DNA of 29,000 bases from Mesostigma viride (GCA_009746045.1 RPFO01000333.1:1744314-1773313), one strand, 5' to 3'; counted from the first letter of the stretch, positions 6,876 through 17,109 are shown. The notes: generated by a model not told the origin, from the sequence alone. Program-made: numbers and translations.

Positions 6876-9815
6876 CCCGTGTTTTTTTAATTAGAACGCG
6901 ATATATAGCGTTGTAAGCTTTTTTTAGAACGCGTATAGCACCTAAGGAAAATTTTTTTTCATGGTCATGTATATACTTTCCTGAAAGCCCATAAATCAAA
7001 GGATTTTTTGAGCTACTCAGACCTACAAAATGCTTATTCATTAGAGAGATACACTGGTTTGAATACAGGGGGGTCTGACCATGACCGCGATTTCTTGACC
7101 CTAGGTCACAAGTCATGTGCTTATTCACAAATGGTTCATGAAAAAAATCTGGCTTCTTGCACGAGCTATGGGCAACATATGCAGGCTCTGTGAAACAAAA
7201 CTCAGGCCCATTGGGCCACTGGAGCTATTTTTCATTAGCATCACAATTACAACGCAGTACAACGCAGTGGGAAAAATGAGAGCCCTTCACAACATGACGC
7301 AACGACATGAGCCCCATAAACGGGGCCATAGTGAGCTTGGAGGGTCAAAACGTTGAAAATAGGTGTTGTATAAGTTATACAGCATCAAACATGCATCAAA
7401 CATCATGACTGGATGACCTAATATGACTGAATCAGGCAGCCATAGCCAAAGCATCATCCACTCTCACAACGTGTTGAGCACATGCCTCGTGGGAACGGAG
7501 GTGCTGGGTTTTCATTCCATAACGCGTGCAATACTGAAAGAAAGAGGCACGTGTAATGCAAGGCTTGGATAGGTTGAGTGATCCATGAGCTTACATGCAG
7601 GCAAAGATGACGCTGGAATGCATGCTAGCAAATGGTGGCAAGATGCTAACAACACATGATTATACACCATGATTATGGGCACCTAGCTGGTCTTCTTGCA
7701 CAATCAACGCAGTATAAACCATCAACATCCAATCCCCACGATATATGCACGGCTTGACGACGTATACAGCACCTAAATACTGCACAACTGCAACCTGCTA
7801 TGGCTGACATGCAAGCAACGTCGAGTAGGATGGCGGTCTTAGAGAGGCTGGGCAGAGGTCGGTAGAAATAAGTGGAAAACTGGCAGAAACTAGGTAGAAA
7901 CACGATATTCTGATCAGACACTCCGCAAAGGTGAAAACCTTTGCGTTCAGTGCCGGGCCGCGGAAAACGCGGAAAACGCGATCTACAAATGAATCCGACC
8001 TGAATCGAACTGGGGACCTCTCGCACCAAATTTTGCTGACAATAGGACGGACGTCTCCGGTTACCATGGCATCGCCAACTTACACCTACAGTCATCCGCA
8101 AAATTTCTCCTGTCCGGGGAGTGATGCAAGCCTTTCGGATTTGGTACTAGATAAATCACTCGAGATCTGTGTGTAGGAGTACTACACACGTGTCTGCACG
8201 CGAGACTTGTTCAGTCTCGCACCGTGAGACGGGCTGAACACGGCTGAATCCTTCTTTAGAAGGGGGCGTAGCCGGTACTATCGAAATCAGCCAAGCGTAT
8301 ATTCTGATCAGACACTCCGCAAAGGTGAAAACCTTTGCGTTCAGTGCCGGGCCGCGGAAAACGCGGAAAACGCGATCTACAAATGAATCCGACCTGAATC
8401 GAACTGGGGACCTCTCGCACCAAATTTTGCTGACAATAGGACGGACGTCTCCGGTTACCATGGCATCGCCAACTTACACCTACAGTCATCCGCAAAATTT
8501 CTCCTGTCCGGGGAGTGATGCAAGCCTTTCGGATTTGGTACTAGATAAATCACTCGAGATCTGTGTGTAGGAGTACTACACACGTGTCTGCACGCGAGAC
8601 TTGTTCAGTCTCGCACCGTGAGACGGGCTGAACACGGCTGAATCCTTCTTTAGAAGGGGGCGTAGCCGGTACTATCGAAATCAGCCAAGCGTATATTCTG
8701 ATCAGACACTCCGCAAAGGTGAAAACCTTTGCGTTCAGTGCCGGGCCGCGGAAAACGCGGAAAACGCGATCTACAAATGAATCCGACCTGAATCGAACTG
8801 GGGACCTCTCGCACCAAATTTTGCTGACAATAGGACGGACGTCTCCGGTTACCATGGCATCGCCAACTTACACCTACAGTCATCCGCAAAATTTCTCCTG
8901 TCCGGGGAGTGATGCAAGCCTTTCGGATTTGGTACTAGATAAATCACTCGAGATCTGTGTGTAGGAGTACTACACACGTGTCTGCACGCGAGACTTGTTC
9001 AGTCTCGCACCGTGAGACGGGCTGAACACGGCTGAATCCTTCTTTAGAAGGGGGCGTAGCCGGTACTATCGAAATCAGCCAAGCGTATATTCTGAACACG
9101 ATATACTTACGCCTGCAAGCACTATTGAGCCGGTGGCAGAGGCCATTTCCAGGAAAATACAGCATACCGTAGCAATAGCCACGGTCACGCCTTACGCTAT
9201 TTGCAGGCACCATCATGCCCGGCGCTACCCAATATTTAAAAGTCTGCACAATTCTCGGTTTAGCCGAGAGGCCGGACGTTCGGAATGAATAAACATGTGT
9301 TAAGAAGTCGAAACACCATGGAAATACCAAGCATGGTGCCGCAGCAGACCCTCGGAGTCTTGACGTAATAATATGTATGCCGGTTTCCAGGGTTTCCGCA
9401 TGAAAGTTGGGTGAGAAACTGGAAAAAACTACGTTTCCTTTGCCCCAGTACCTCAACAAACTCGTAGAAACCTAATAATCAACCTTTGAACGCATCATCA
9501 TGGTCGTGCCACCCAACAGCCACTGAAATTCGCGCGAAAACTGGCGAGATCTACCTGCCGCCATCGCCGTCGTCTTCACCTTCGTCCCGCGAAAATGCCT
9601 GATTTCAGTGGTACATATTTGTTTGCAGCTGTCACAAAAAAAATACCAAAAATACCAGGATTTTTTCTTGAATTCTATGAGATGTTTCTGACCTATCTTG
9701 AAAGTTTCAGACCAAAAATCGCATGTTTAATAGGTTTGCCACGTGTCAGATTACAACGCGATACATCGCGTTCTAACCCTACAACGCGATGTATCGCGTT
9801 GTAAAAAAACACGGG
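6876..9815. mobile_element. piggyBac-like non-autonomous DNA transposon, 2940 bp
   Basis: TTAA occurs immediately outside both ends (6872-6875 and 9816-9819). The ends are inverted repeats with a perfect 14-bp core, CCCGTGTTTTTTTA. Just inside are imperfect palindromes of the type AACGCGAT-(AC/GT)-ATCGCGTT, one at the left (about 6894-6914) and two at the right (9754-9773, 9781-9802). A TTAA target with TIRs starting CCC is the known piggyBac signature. No transposase is recognisable; the frames inside are short and carry no DDD motif I can identify, so it is probably mobilised in trans. A separate tandem insertion occupies 7909-9094. The remaining interior is unassigned. Confidence 0.65.
7909..9094 (-). 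mobile_element. Insertion of three head-to-tail 394-bp structured units
   Basis: Units start at offsets 7907, 8301 and 8695 with an exact 394-bp period, and I see no difference among the three. The whole 1186-bp block is bounded by the 10-bp direct repeat AACACGATAT (7899-7908 and 9095-9104), so it arrived as one insertion. The minus strand carries a tRNA-like B box (AGTTCGATTC) and a plausible A box (TGGCGATGCC...GG) about 66 bases upstream, as in Pol III-transcribed SINEs. Perfect hairpins include CGCAAAGGT/ACCTTTGCG, CCGCG/CGCGG, GTGTGTAG/CTACACAC and GCGAGACT/AGTCTCGC. The 81- and 101-codon frames repeated in each unit are not credible genes. Confidence 0.75.
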
Positions 9816-9819
9816 TTAA

Positions 9820-10883
9820 CCAAGCCAATACATTGCCATTTCCGTCAATACATGTTCTTGTGGCAATGGACTGCGCATGCATGCAACCAATCACGTGGGC
9901 TAGCTCCGTCCGAGCTGCTCAAACTATTTCATCCCCTTGAAGACAACAAACCAGTTGTGAACAACACGTCCAAATTTCGCTGTGCAGAAGGAAAGAAGAC
10001 TGTGCATAATGTCGGGGGAGCGAATAAAAGGAATTTGCTATCATGTCTCATTGAGCTATGCATCTCCTTTCAAGACATGTCAAGGAGATGTGCATGTACA
10101 TCGACGAGACAACCGAATCATATATCGAAGAATCGAATCATGAGAAAAAAAAGTTGATCTTATCATGGAAAAGCATAGATAAATTATGTGAAGCTTAGCT
10201 ACATGGGTGTCTAGTCGATCAGTGAATCTCGTTCCCATGCCTTTTGTAGATGCATGCCTATGTGCAAGACACACAAGTACTTACTTGTTCATGGTCCCAT
10301 CTTGTCTCATCTGCGCACCCATGTCCAACCAGCTGAAGTGGCTGGCAAAGATCTTGGCACGGCAGCATCAGGCACTGGGTCAGGTCTTGTCAAAATCCTT
10401 TGTTTGACATAGGTCTGCGCAGTATATCTTAATTTGATTGTTTCCCCACAAGGGGAGTATCACTCTATAGGATAGCCAACAAAATCAAGGCTCCTCCATA
10501 CTTGGCCTGCAACAAGCCGCGCCATGCTAACTAAGTAAACTAACCCATGCGGGATCATGGGGATGCAGTTCCAGCGCCATCAAACAGTTCACACCTTTTG
10601 GCCACCCCGCTGGAGATTAATTGCCATGTGATGCCAGGACGCATGCAGAGAAGGCCGTCCCTTATGCAGCTATCGTCATACTTGCCAAGCGTGTTCTCTA
10701 TGTATGATGGGTACCTCGCTCAACACAGCCAATAAGTTAGAAGAGAATCGCTGCCAAAACATGGCATGCTGCGTACAAATAACACACGTTCCAAGAGGCA
10801 CCGGCAAGTGCCGTTCCATGCCCTTCTTAAACACACACACACACACACAGAAGTGGTACTGTTTGTTGCAAGTGCTCGGTGGC
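9820..10883. other. Intergenic, no firm gene
   Basis: A 9789-10157 plus-strand frame contains a somewhat protein-like stretch (SELLKLFHPLEDNKPVVNN, 9915-9970). It has no recognised domain, and it begins inside the piggyBac TIR, so I do not call it. Bases 9957-10031 resemble 21686-21752. There is a 12-14-bp inverted repeat, ATGCATCTCCTT/AAGGAGATGTGCAT, at 10057-10094. A (CA)n run sits at 10830-10850, just past the stop of the minus-strand gene. Confidence 0.35.
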
Positions 10884-13800
10884 TCACACGGCCTCCTTGA
10901 CCAGCCCGAACGGGTGCAGCGGGTGCTGCCGCGTGTAGCCCACAGTGCCCACAGCCGGCTGCATGCCGCGCGGCTGCAAGTTGGACGGGCCAGGCGATGC
11001 GCGCATGGGCTGACCCAGAACGCCCTGGTACACGCCTGCGTTGTTCCCGTTCGGGTCATCCCCCGTCGCGGGGTCGACAAACCAGACCTTGTCAGGCGGC
11101 CCCGAGACTGGTGTCCCCTTGAGGGCCGGGTCCAGCTCCCACTCCGGTACCACCCCCTCGTAGGCGCCGCCCGCGGGCCACAGGAATGAGACGTCAAACC
11201 ACATGTTGACGCGGCGCACCGACTCGCGCACCTCCGGGGAGGGCGCGAGCGCCGCCTCGCGCATGCGCTGCTCCCGCATGTGCGCGTCTGAAAAGGGGTC
11301 CGGCATCGCCAGGCCTGAGGGTTATTTCATAGATAGGGTATGCAGGTCAGGTATCATACAGAAGGGGGTGGGTGTTGGGGGGGTAAGCACAACAAAATGG
11401 GCAGGAGAGAAAATGGTGAGGATAACAACTTGAAAAAGGCGCCGTGACATCAGGCAACAAATGCACACAGGCAATTGCCCTCAGCATGCACGACCCCAGA
11501 TCCGACCAAGAATTGAGTGGCATGATGCGCTCCTCCCCTTGGTGCCATGCACAGCACGCCCCCGACCCAGAGCGTCGCGGATACCGTTCGGCACCCACAT
11601 GGCGCCGTGATATGAATGCAGGGCCAGAACCATAACTAGGGCATACTACTTGCAACTGTCAACAGGCAACTTGCAGCTACTGAGTCCCAAAAAACTCAGG
11701 CTCCGACCCCATAACCCCATTGTCATATCTCTGGCGCAGGCAGGTCCTGAAGCCCACCGAAATGCTGGTGCTAAATGCTAGCCAAAAATAGCAAGATCGA
11801 AACAAATGACACATCGCAGAAGGGCAACAATGCACTCATAATACAACACTGCACTCAAACTATAACAATGCAGTCATACTATGACATTCCACCGGCAGAA
11901 CGCCGCAAATAAAAGTTGCATCCCTCTCATTGCTGGCTCGTGGATGCCATAACGAGAACATACACGTATGCACACGAGGAATGCATGCACACGAACTGCT
12001 GATATTAGACCGCTTGGGTCTGACCCTTGGTGCTGGTACTAGAACTATGGCATGCTGCCCCTTGTGCTGGTACTAGAACTACGGCATGCTGCCCCTTGTG
12101 CTGGTACTAGAACTATGGCATGCTGCCCCTTGTGCTGGGACTAGAACAACGGCATGCTGCCCCTTGTGCTGGTACTAGAACTACGGCATGCTGCCCCTTG
12201 TGCTGGGACTAGAACAACGGCATGCTGCCCCTTGTGCTGGGGCACCCCCGGAAAACCTAGCCAGGCACAAGTTGCATGCAAAGCAAGCACCACACGGCCT
12301 AGTGCTTGCATGGCGGGCCTAAGGGTGCGCGCCCACGTACGGTAGGAGGGGTCGTCCAGTGCTTGTCGCGTGTGCAGCATGAGCTGGGCACTCTCCACCG
12401 CGGTGGGTGCCACGCCCGCATCTGCAGCGTGACGGCAGGTAGCATTGGTGGGGGTCGTCATGTCCACATGCAGCATTGGAAGCACAGGTACAAGCACGGG
12501 AGCACACGGCAACAGGCACCCCACACCGCAGGCAAGTGCGGTACCGAGAGGGCACAAGGCGGATGAGCAAACCTGCAGTGTTGACACAGCAGAGCCGTCA
12601 ACGGTGGGACAGTATAGCCATCAGCAACAAGCCATGACAACAACAACAAGCACACTCTCAACAACTCTGTAGCTAATAAAAAAATATCTACAAAGCAGAC
12701 CCACTCCGACAAGAAGGTACGGTCTAACAACACGTTCACGGTCTGCAATGGCGTCTTCTGGTCCCTATGGCACCACCTCGGCACATGAGCAAGGGGCTTG
12801 TTATAGTGACCTCTGTCCACTTGGCCTGCAAGCCGCGCGATGACACGGCGTGCGGAGACGCGTGCCCAGGGTGCTCTTGTGGATGACAGCAAGCACCCAT
12901 GATTGCAACGTTGATAGGAGGCAAGTTGATGCAAACCAGGGCGCGCTCCCATGCAAGTGCCAGAAAAAAAAACTATAATTATCGAGGCAGTGGGGTCCAA
13001 CCAGAAATGGTTGCCGTGGGAAGTTATCAATTTAAATGAGTTATTAGATGTTTTTCCGCGCATACGTGTGAGTAAACCCGCGCAACAACCAACATGTGCT
13101 ATGGGCAGGGGCCCAGCCACATGGCTACTATACCACGCATCTTCATGTGCAAGCAAGCACCATTCAACTACTGAACTATGCCAGCCCATGGAGACCACAA
13201 CACATGGTGCGGCAGGATGACCCATGATCACCCAGGGGGGAGGAGCCCATGCCAGCCGTGCTCAAGATGTAACAACCAGGGCAACGTACCGCGTCGCTGC
13301 GCCTGCTGTTGCTGCAGCATGTACTGCTGGTTCTGCAACAACAGCTCTTGCTGGCGCTGCTCTAGCTTCTGCTGCTCTTGGTCCTGCTGTTGCTGTTGTT
13401 GTTGCTGCTGTTGTTGCTGCTGCTGCGGCTGCTGCTGCGGCTGCTGGGACATGAGCTGCCGCTGCAACTGTTGCTGGCTTTGTGGTTCAAGATCCTGGCG
13501 GGCGGCCGGCTTCATGGGCGATACTTCCTGGAACTCGGCATGTGCGTCCACAGCGCCGGCGTCGCGGTCTGGATCGCGACCTGCAGGGGCCCACGGAGCG
13601 CCGCCTTCTGTGCTGTTTTCCTCCTCAACGGTCTTAATGGCAGGGCCTGTGATGATCGGGCCGCTGAAGGAATTGTGCGTCGCTGGCGCCGCGGACGAGA
13701 TGTCCGTCATGACGGAGCTCAAAGTATGTGTGTGTGAATGGCCGTGGCCTTGGTGGCCTCCGCTTGATCTGCGTGCATTGCGAGAAGGCTGGAGCCCAGG

Positions 13801-14076
13801 AGAAATGACTGGCTTCACGATATGCGCGAACGGTCCTCCGATTTGTTGCTGGATGGGAATGCTCGAATTGGCCCAATTCATGCTGTCGTCATTCTGGTCA
13901 ATGGCGAGGAGGGAATGGTCGATAGCATCGGAGCGCAAGGTTTCTACACGGCAGAGAACGGCTTCAAACGACCTGTACCTCGCAGTAACCTCCTTTATTC
14001 GCTCGGCCAACGCGGCACACTTGTCCCGGACGGCATCCGGCCCCAGCATCGCTGGGGCAAGACTTACACTCGCCAT
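10884..14076 (-). CDS. Three-exon gene for a glutamine-rich protein of unknown function (432 aa)
   Basis: Exons on the minus strand are 14076-13290, 12421-12341 and 11314-10884. Both introns (13289-12422 and 12340-11315) begin GTACGT and end CAG. The junction phases agree (G|AT = Asp; C|GC = Arg), giving 1299 coding bases and a TGA stop at 10886-10884. The ATG at 14076 has a good context (GCAAATGGCG). Residues about 8-60 are helical and charged (RDKCAALAERIKEVTARYRS). A His-rich patch (GHQGHGHSHTHT) lies near 110. Residues about 205-260 are poly-Gln with Leu/Arg, a likely coiled coil. The C-terminal 140 residues look globular (MWFDVSFLWPAGGAYEGVVP; VWFVDPATGDDPNG). I recognise no family. Poly-Gln plus a structured C-terminus would suit a transcriptional co-regulator, but that is a guess. 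Extra exons inside the introns cannot be excluded. Confidence 0.7.
12030..12240. repeat. 34-bp minisatellite inside intron 2
   Basis: There are about six tandem copies of a unit running GGCATGCTGCCCCTTGTGCT followed by GGTACTAGAACTAC or the variant GGGACTAGAACAAC. The variants run A, A, A, B, A, B. It lies in the 5' half of the second intron of the minus-strand gene. Confidence 0.85.
13318..13455 (-). repeat. CAG/CAA trinucleotide tract coding poly-Gln
   Basis: On the minus strand this is a run of CAG and CAA codons within exon 1 of the gene above, interrupted by a few Glu, Asp, Leu and Arg codons. The mixed codons argue for a selected glutamine tract rather than a pure expanding microsatellite. 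Confidence 0.8.
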
Positions 14077-14690
14077 TTGCAACAAACCTTCAAACGCGAA
14101 TACAGGAATTGCTAATTCTTGGCTACGACAACATCGGTAACATTTGTGTGGAGATAGATATGCGAGTCAATGCATCAAGGCACTTTGCCTAAAGGTAGTG
14201 GCTTCCTTATGGTCCCGCTGAAGCTTAATCAGGATAATGCAAACAAATCATGGAAGGGCCGTAATGCACGTTGGGCAGCTGCGCTATGACGACGTTTGCT
14301 AGATCCAGTCAACGCATGCGTTGGGAAGCTTGTTTTCATCGTGCGCTCTCCAGCACGTTCCTTTGCCGGAAGTTCTTATTTAGGCAAATAAATCTGGGGC
14401 TCAGCTCCATTAGCGGACTGGCGTCAGTTGTGGTCCACGGCGCGTGGCGGAAATAATCGGCACTGATAATTCGTCCATGCCAGTCTGCAGGGCCGTACTG
14501 TATTCACATTTGGCCCGTTACAACTGGAGCATTCCTGCCAAGTGCCAGCGCGCAGCGCCCGCGCGGTCATGTGCCATGATTGTGCTGGTCTGCTGGGTTC
14601 GGCACATCTGTATCTAGAGCAAACAAGTTCAGAGATAAAGAGAAACTCGATCTCTGAACCTACAAGCGGTTATTAGTTCTTCTGTTGTTG
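14077..14690. other. Upstream region of the glutamine-rich gene, no feature resolved
   Basis: This should contain the promoter and 5' UTR of the minus-strand gene. I find no clear TATA box or other motif I would stand behind, and no other gene. Confidence 0.3.
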
Positions 14691-14722
14691 TTGTTGTTCA
14701 CAGGTCGGACAAATATAAATAC

Positions 14723-15194
14723 CGTAGTGGTTACAATATATGTACGCGTAATTATGTACGAATCGACCTCGTACAGGCCCAAAAAAACCCTCTTCCGGGC
14801 CTCGTACACCTCAAAATTAGGTACCACCAGCGCAGCGCGGCGCAGACCTTAAAGCCTAGCTACCCGTGGCGCGGCGCCCGGAGGGAGTTTTCGCGCGCAA
14901 ACTTCGTTTGATCTGCGTTGATATGTGGGTAGGTGCCTCGTTTTTATTTATCCCATACACCATCACAATATACCCGCCCGCTGGCATTCAGTTAGCTAAA
15001 TGGCTACTACCTAGTACCTACATGCAGTTCAGTCAAACTGAACTGAACTACCTACTACTCGCGCACCCTTGAATATACCCTGACATTATACGTACGTACA
15101 GTAAAAATAATTCCCAAAAGTTCTCGTACACGTAACAAAAATTCCTAAAAGTATTCGTACGATAATTACGCGTACATATATTGTAACCACTACG
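14723..15194. mobile_element. Nested 472-bp MITE with about 41-bp TIRs
   Basis: The left TIR (14723-14763) starts CGTAGTGGTTACAATATATG. The right TIR (15153-15194) is its inverse with one extra base. TA flanks the right end and near-TA the left. The interior holds a CGTACAGGCCC / GGGCCTCGTAC inverted word and no coding region. A Tc1/mariner-type TA target is possible but not secure. Confidence 0.6.
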
Positions 15195-15240
15195 TAAAAC
15201 AGCTCATAAATAATATATGATTTAAATACTTTTGGCTGCT

Positions 15241-15476
15241 TACCGGTCGCCGTTGGATTAATTTAGATATTTTGGTCAAAGCCGGTTTCACCGTTGGATT
15301 AATTTAGACATTTTGGTCAAAGCCGGTTTCGCCGTTGGATAAATCTAAATATTTTGGTCAAAGCCGGTTTCGCCGTTGGATTAATCTAAATATTTTGGTC
15401 AAAGCCGGTTTCGCCGTTGGATTAATCTAAATATTTTGGTCAAAGCCGGTTTCGCCGTTGGATTAATCTAAATATT
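15241..15476 (+). repeat. 41-bp tandem repeat, block 1
   Basis: There are about six copies of a unit running CAAAGCCGGTTTCGCCGTTG then GATTAATCTAAATATTTTGGT, with small substitutions. The block is followed by a TTATAAATCAAATGCGCAAA segment leading to an internal copy of the element's right end. Confidence 0.85.
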
Positions 15477-15618
15477 TTTTGCCGAAATTTATAAATCAAA
15501 TGCGCAAATACGGCCAAATATCATTTGTATTTGTCCGACCTGTGCAACTTCAGATGTTAAAGTTAAAGGCCATGGCAGCACGAGTATTTAAATATTAATT
15601 TAGATTAATTTAAATATT

Positions 15619-15802
15619 CAAAGCCGGTTTCACCGTTGCATTAATTTAAATATTTTGGTCAAAGCCGGTTTTGCCGTTGGATTAATCTAAATATTTTGGT
15701 CGGTCAAAGCCGGTTTCGGCGTTGGATTAATCTAAATATTTTGGTCAAAGCCGGTTTTGCCGTTGGATTTTAAAATCTAAATATTTTGGTCAAAGCCGGT
15801 TT
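15619..15802 (+). repeat. 41-bp tandem repeat, block 2
   Basis: There are about four and a half copies of the same 41-bp unit. They are interrupted at the right by the 110-bp LINE 3' end, after which a partial unit continues (15924-16000) and the same TTATAAATCAAATGCGCAAA segment recurs. Confidence 0.8.
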
Positions 15803-15813
15803 CAGTCACCGTT

Positions 15814-15923
15814 AAAAATTAAATTAAATTAAATTATAACATGTCTCCGTTGGGAGATCATGTAGCACATATTCCAGGTTGGATGGGTGGTGTGGAGGAA
15901 GCCGCGTAATCGAACTAACCTAT
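15814..15923 (-). mobile_element. 110-bp LINE 3'-end insertion with 11-bp TSD
   Basis: CAGTCACCGTT lies at 15803-15813 and again at 15924-15934, and interrupts a 41-bp repeat unit. Minus-strand reading gives the last 100 bases of the 4510-5069 LINE 3' UTR, the hairpin (outer ACATG/CATGT, inner TCTCC/GGAGA) and a TTTAA-type tail. Confidence 0.8.
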
Positions 15924-16072
15924 CAGTCACCGTTGGATTAATCTAAATATTTTTTGCCGAACGGGGTTCACCGTTGGATTAATTTAGTGGACTAAATATG
16001 CAACATTTATAAATCAAATGCGCAAATACGGCCAAACTATTCATTTATATTTGTCCGACCTGTGTTGTTGTT

Positions 16073-16612
16073 GATGTGTCCCACGCCGCACATGCGGGGC
16101 AGCAGAGAATCTATAGTGGCCGAGGGCCGGATATATACTATAGTATCGGTGGTACTATCGGGGCACCGGGACATGGACGGTAATTGCATCATCGGATACG
16201 TCTACGCGTGAGTTCACAGCAAGATGTATCCTAGCAATCAATCGCACGCCAAGTAGCCTCGATGGAGTATACGTAGGGGGAGAGCACATTACCAGATACG
16301 ACATGGATACTTCCCGGGTGCACGTCGACTTGGCCCCCGCCCCGCGCCTGGCCGGACTCGCAGCACGGGCCAACAGTCGGCTCGTCGAGTGCTGGATGCA
16401 GGATGTATGGACCTGGACGTGTGGGGTGGGCCATGGGTCAGTTTGGTGGCGTATGGTCGTGTTCAGTCGGGTTGGTCACAGCTCGTACGCGTGCATCTCT
16501 AGAACAGGGACGCGGGACAGGGCGTGGGTACAAGATGTGGTGGGCCGTGGCGCGTTGTGGGTGGGCGGATGCAGGTGGGCATGTGGAGCCAGAGTGAGAT
16601 CGTACGTTATAC
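16073..16612. other. Unassigned spacer
   Basis: A plus-strand frame at 16303-16626 is rich in Trp, Gly and Arg with no domain, and I do not call it. The region is rich in GTGGGC-like words toward its right end. Confidence 0.3.
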
Positions 16613-16621
16613 GCGTTATAC

Positions 16622-17067
16622 TCTGATCAGACACTCCGCAAAGGTGAAAACCTTTGCGTTCAGTGCCAGGCCGCGGAAAACGCGGAAAACGCGATCTGCA
16701 AATGAATCCGACCGGAATCGAACTGGGGACCTCTCGCACCAATTTTGCTGACTATAGGACGGACGTCTCCGGATACCATGGCATCGCCAACTTAAACCTA
16801 CAGTCATCCGCAAAAGTTCTCCTGTCCGGGGAGTGATGCAAGCCTTTCGGATTTGGTACTAGATAAATCACTCGAGATCTGTGTGTAGGAGTACTACACA
16901 CGTGTCTGCACGCGAGACTTGTTCAGTCTCGCACCGTGAGACGGGCTGAACACGGCTGAATCCTTCTTGTTAGTAGAAGGGGGCGTAGCCGGTACTATCG
17001 AAATCAGCCAAGCGTATATTCTGATCAGACACTCCGCAAAGGTGAAAACCTTTGCGTTCAGTGCCAG
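16622..17067 (-). mobile_element. Second insertion of the 394-bp unit (1.12 units)
   Basis: One complete 398-bp unit is followed by a 48-bp partial unit in the same direction. The block is bounded by GCGTTATAC at 16613-16621 and 17068-17076. The left end begins at the same base (TCTGATCAGA palindrome) as the triple insertion at 7909. The unit differs from the 8-kb array by scattered substitutions and a longer loop in the CCTTCT/AGAAGG hairpin. The B box is kept. Confidence 0.75.
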
Positions 17068-17109
17068 GCGTTATACGGTCACGGTGGAGTATAATGTATA
17101 ATACGGTAT

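Larger units (their letters stand above)
14699..16064. mobile_element. hAT-like non-autonomous TIR element with internal 41-bp repeats
   Basis: The left end CACAGGTCGGACAAATATAA is the exact inverse of the right end at 16045-16064. Outside are TTGTTGTT at 14691-14698 and again at 16065-16072, an 8-bp match as expected for hAT elements. Because the flank is a TTG microsatellite, the duplication length is uncertain. A second, internal right-end-like copy ends at about 15546, so the right half looks duplicated. No transposase is present. The interior is 41-bp repeats, a nested MITE and a nested LINE 3' end. Confidence 0.5.

Noticed and set aside
7931-8964. Repeated 81- and 101-codon frames in the 394-bp units as genes
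   Set aside because: They exist on both strands, lack domains, and are identical simply because the DNA units are identical. The DNA is better explained as a structured non-coding repeat.
7909-9094. Hammerhead ribozyme in the 394-bp unit
   Set aside because: CTGATCA followed later by GAAA looks tempting, but the core needs CTGANGA and position 8 is wrong. The GAAA is the loop of a simple hairpin. No other self-cleaving ribozyme was recognised by eye.
7909-9094. 394-bp units as LTRs of a retrovirus-like element
   Set aside because: There are no TG...CA ends, no primer-binding site or internal domain between units, and three contiguous units rather than two separated ones.
9789-10157. 122-codon frame right of the piggyBac-like element
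   Set aside because: It begins inside the transposon TIR, has no recognised domain, and shows no splice sites I could rely on.
12458-13231. 257-codon minus-strand frame within intron 1 as an extra exon
   Set aside because: It is low in recognisable features, crosses the clean CAG acceptor at 12422-12424, and is not needed for the in-phase three-exon model. It remains possible that part is an alternative exon.
15241-15802. CRISPR-like array (41-bp repeats)
   Set aside because: The repeats are contiguous with no unique spacers, and the setting is a eukaryotic TIR transposon.
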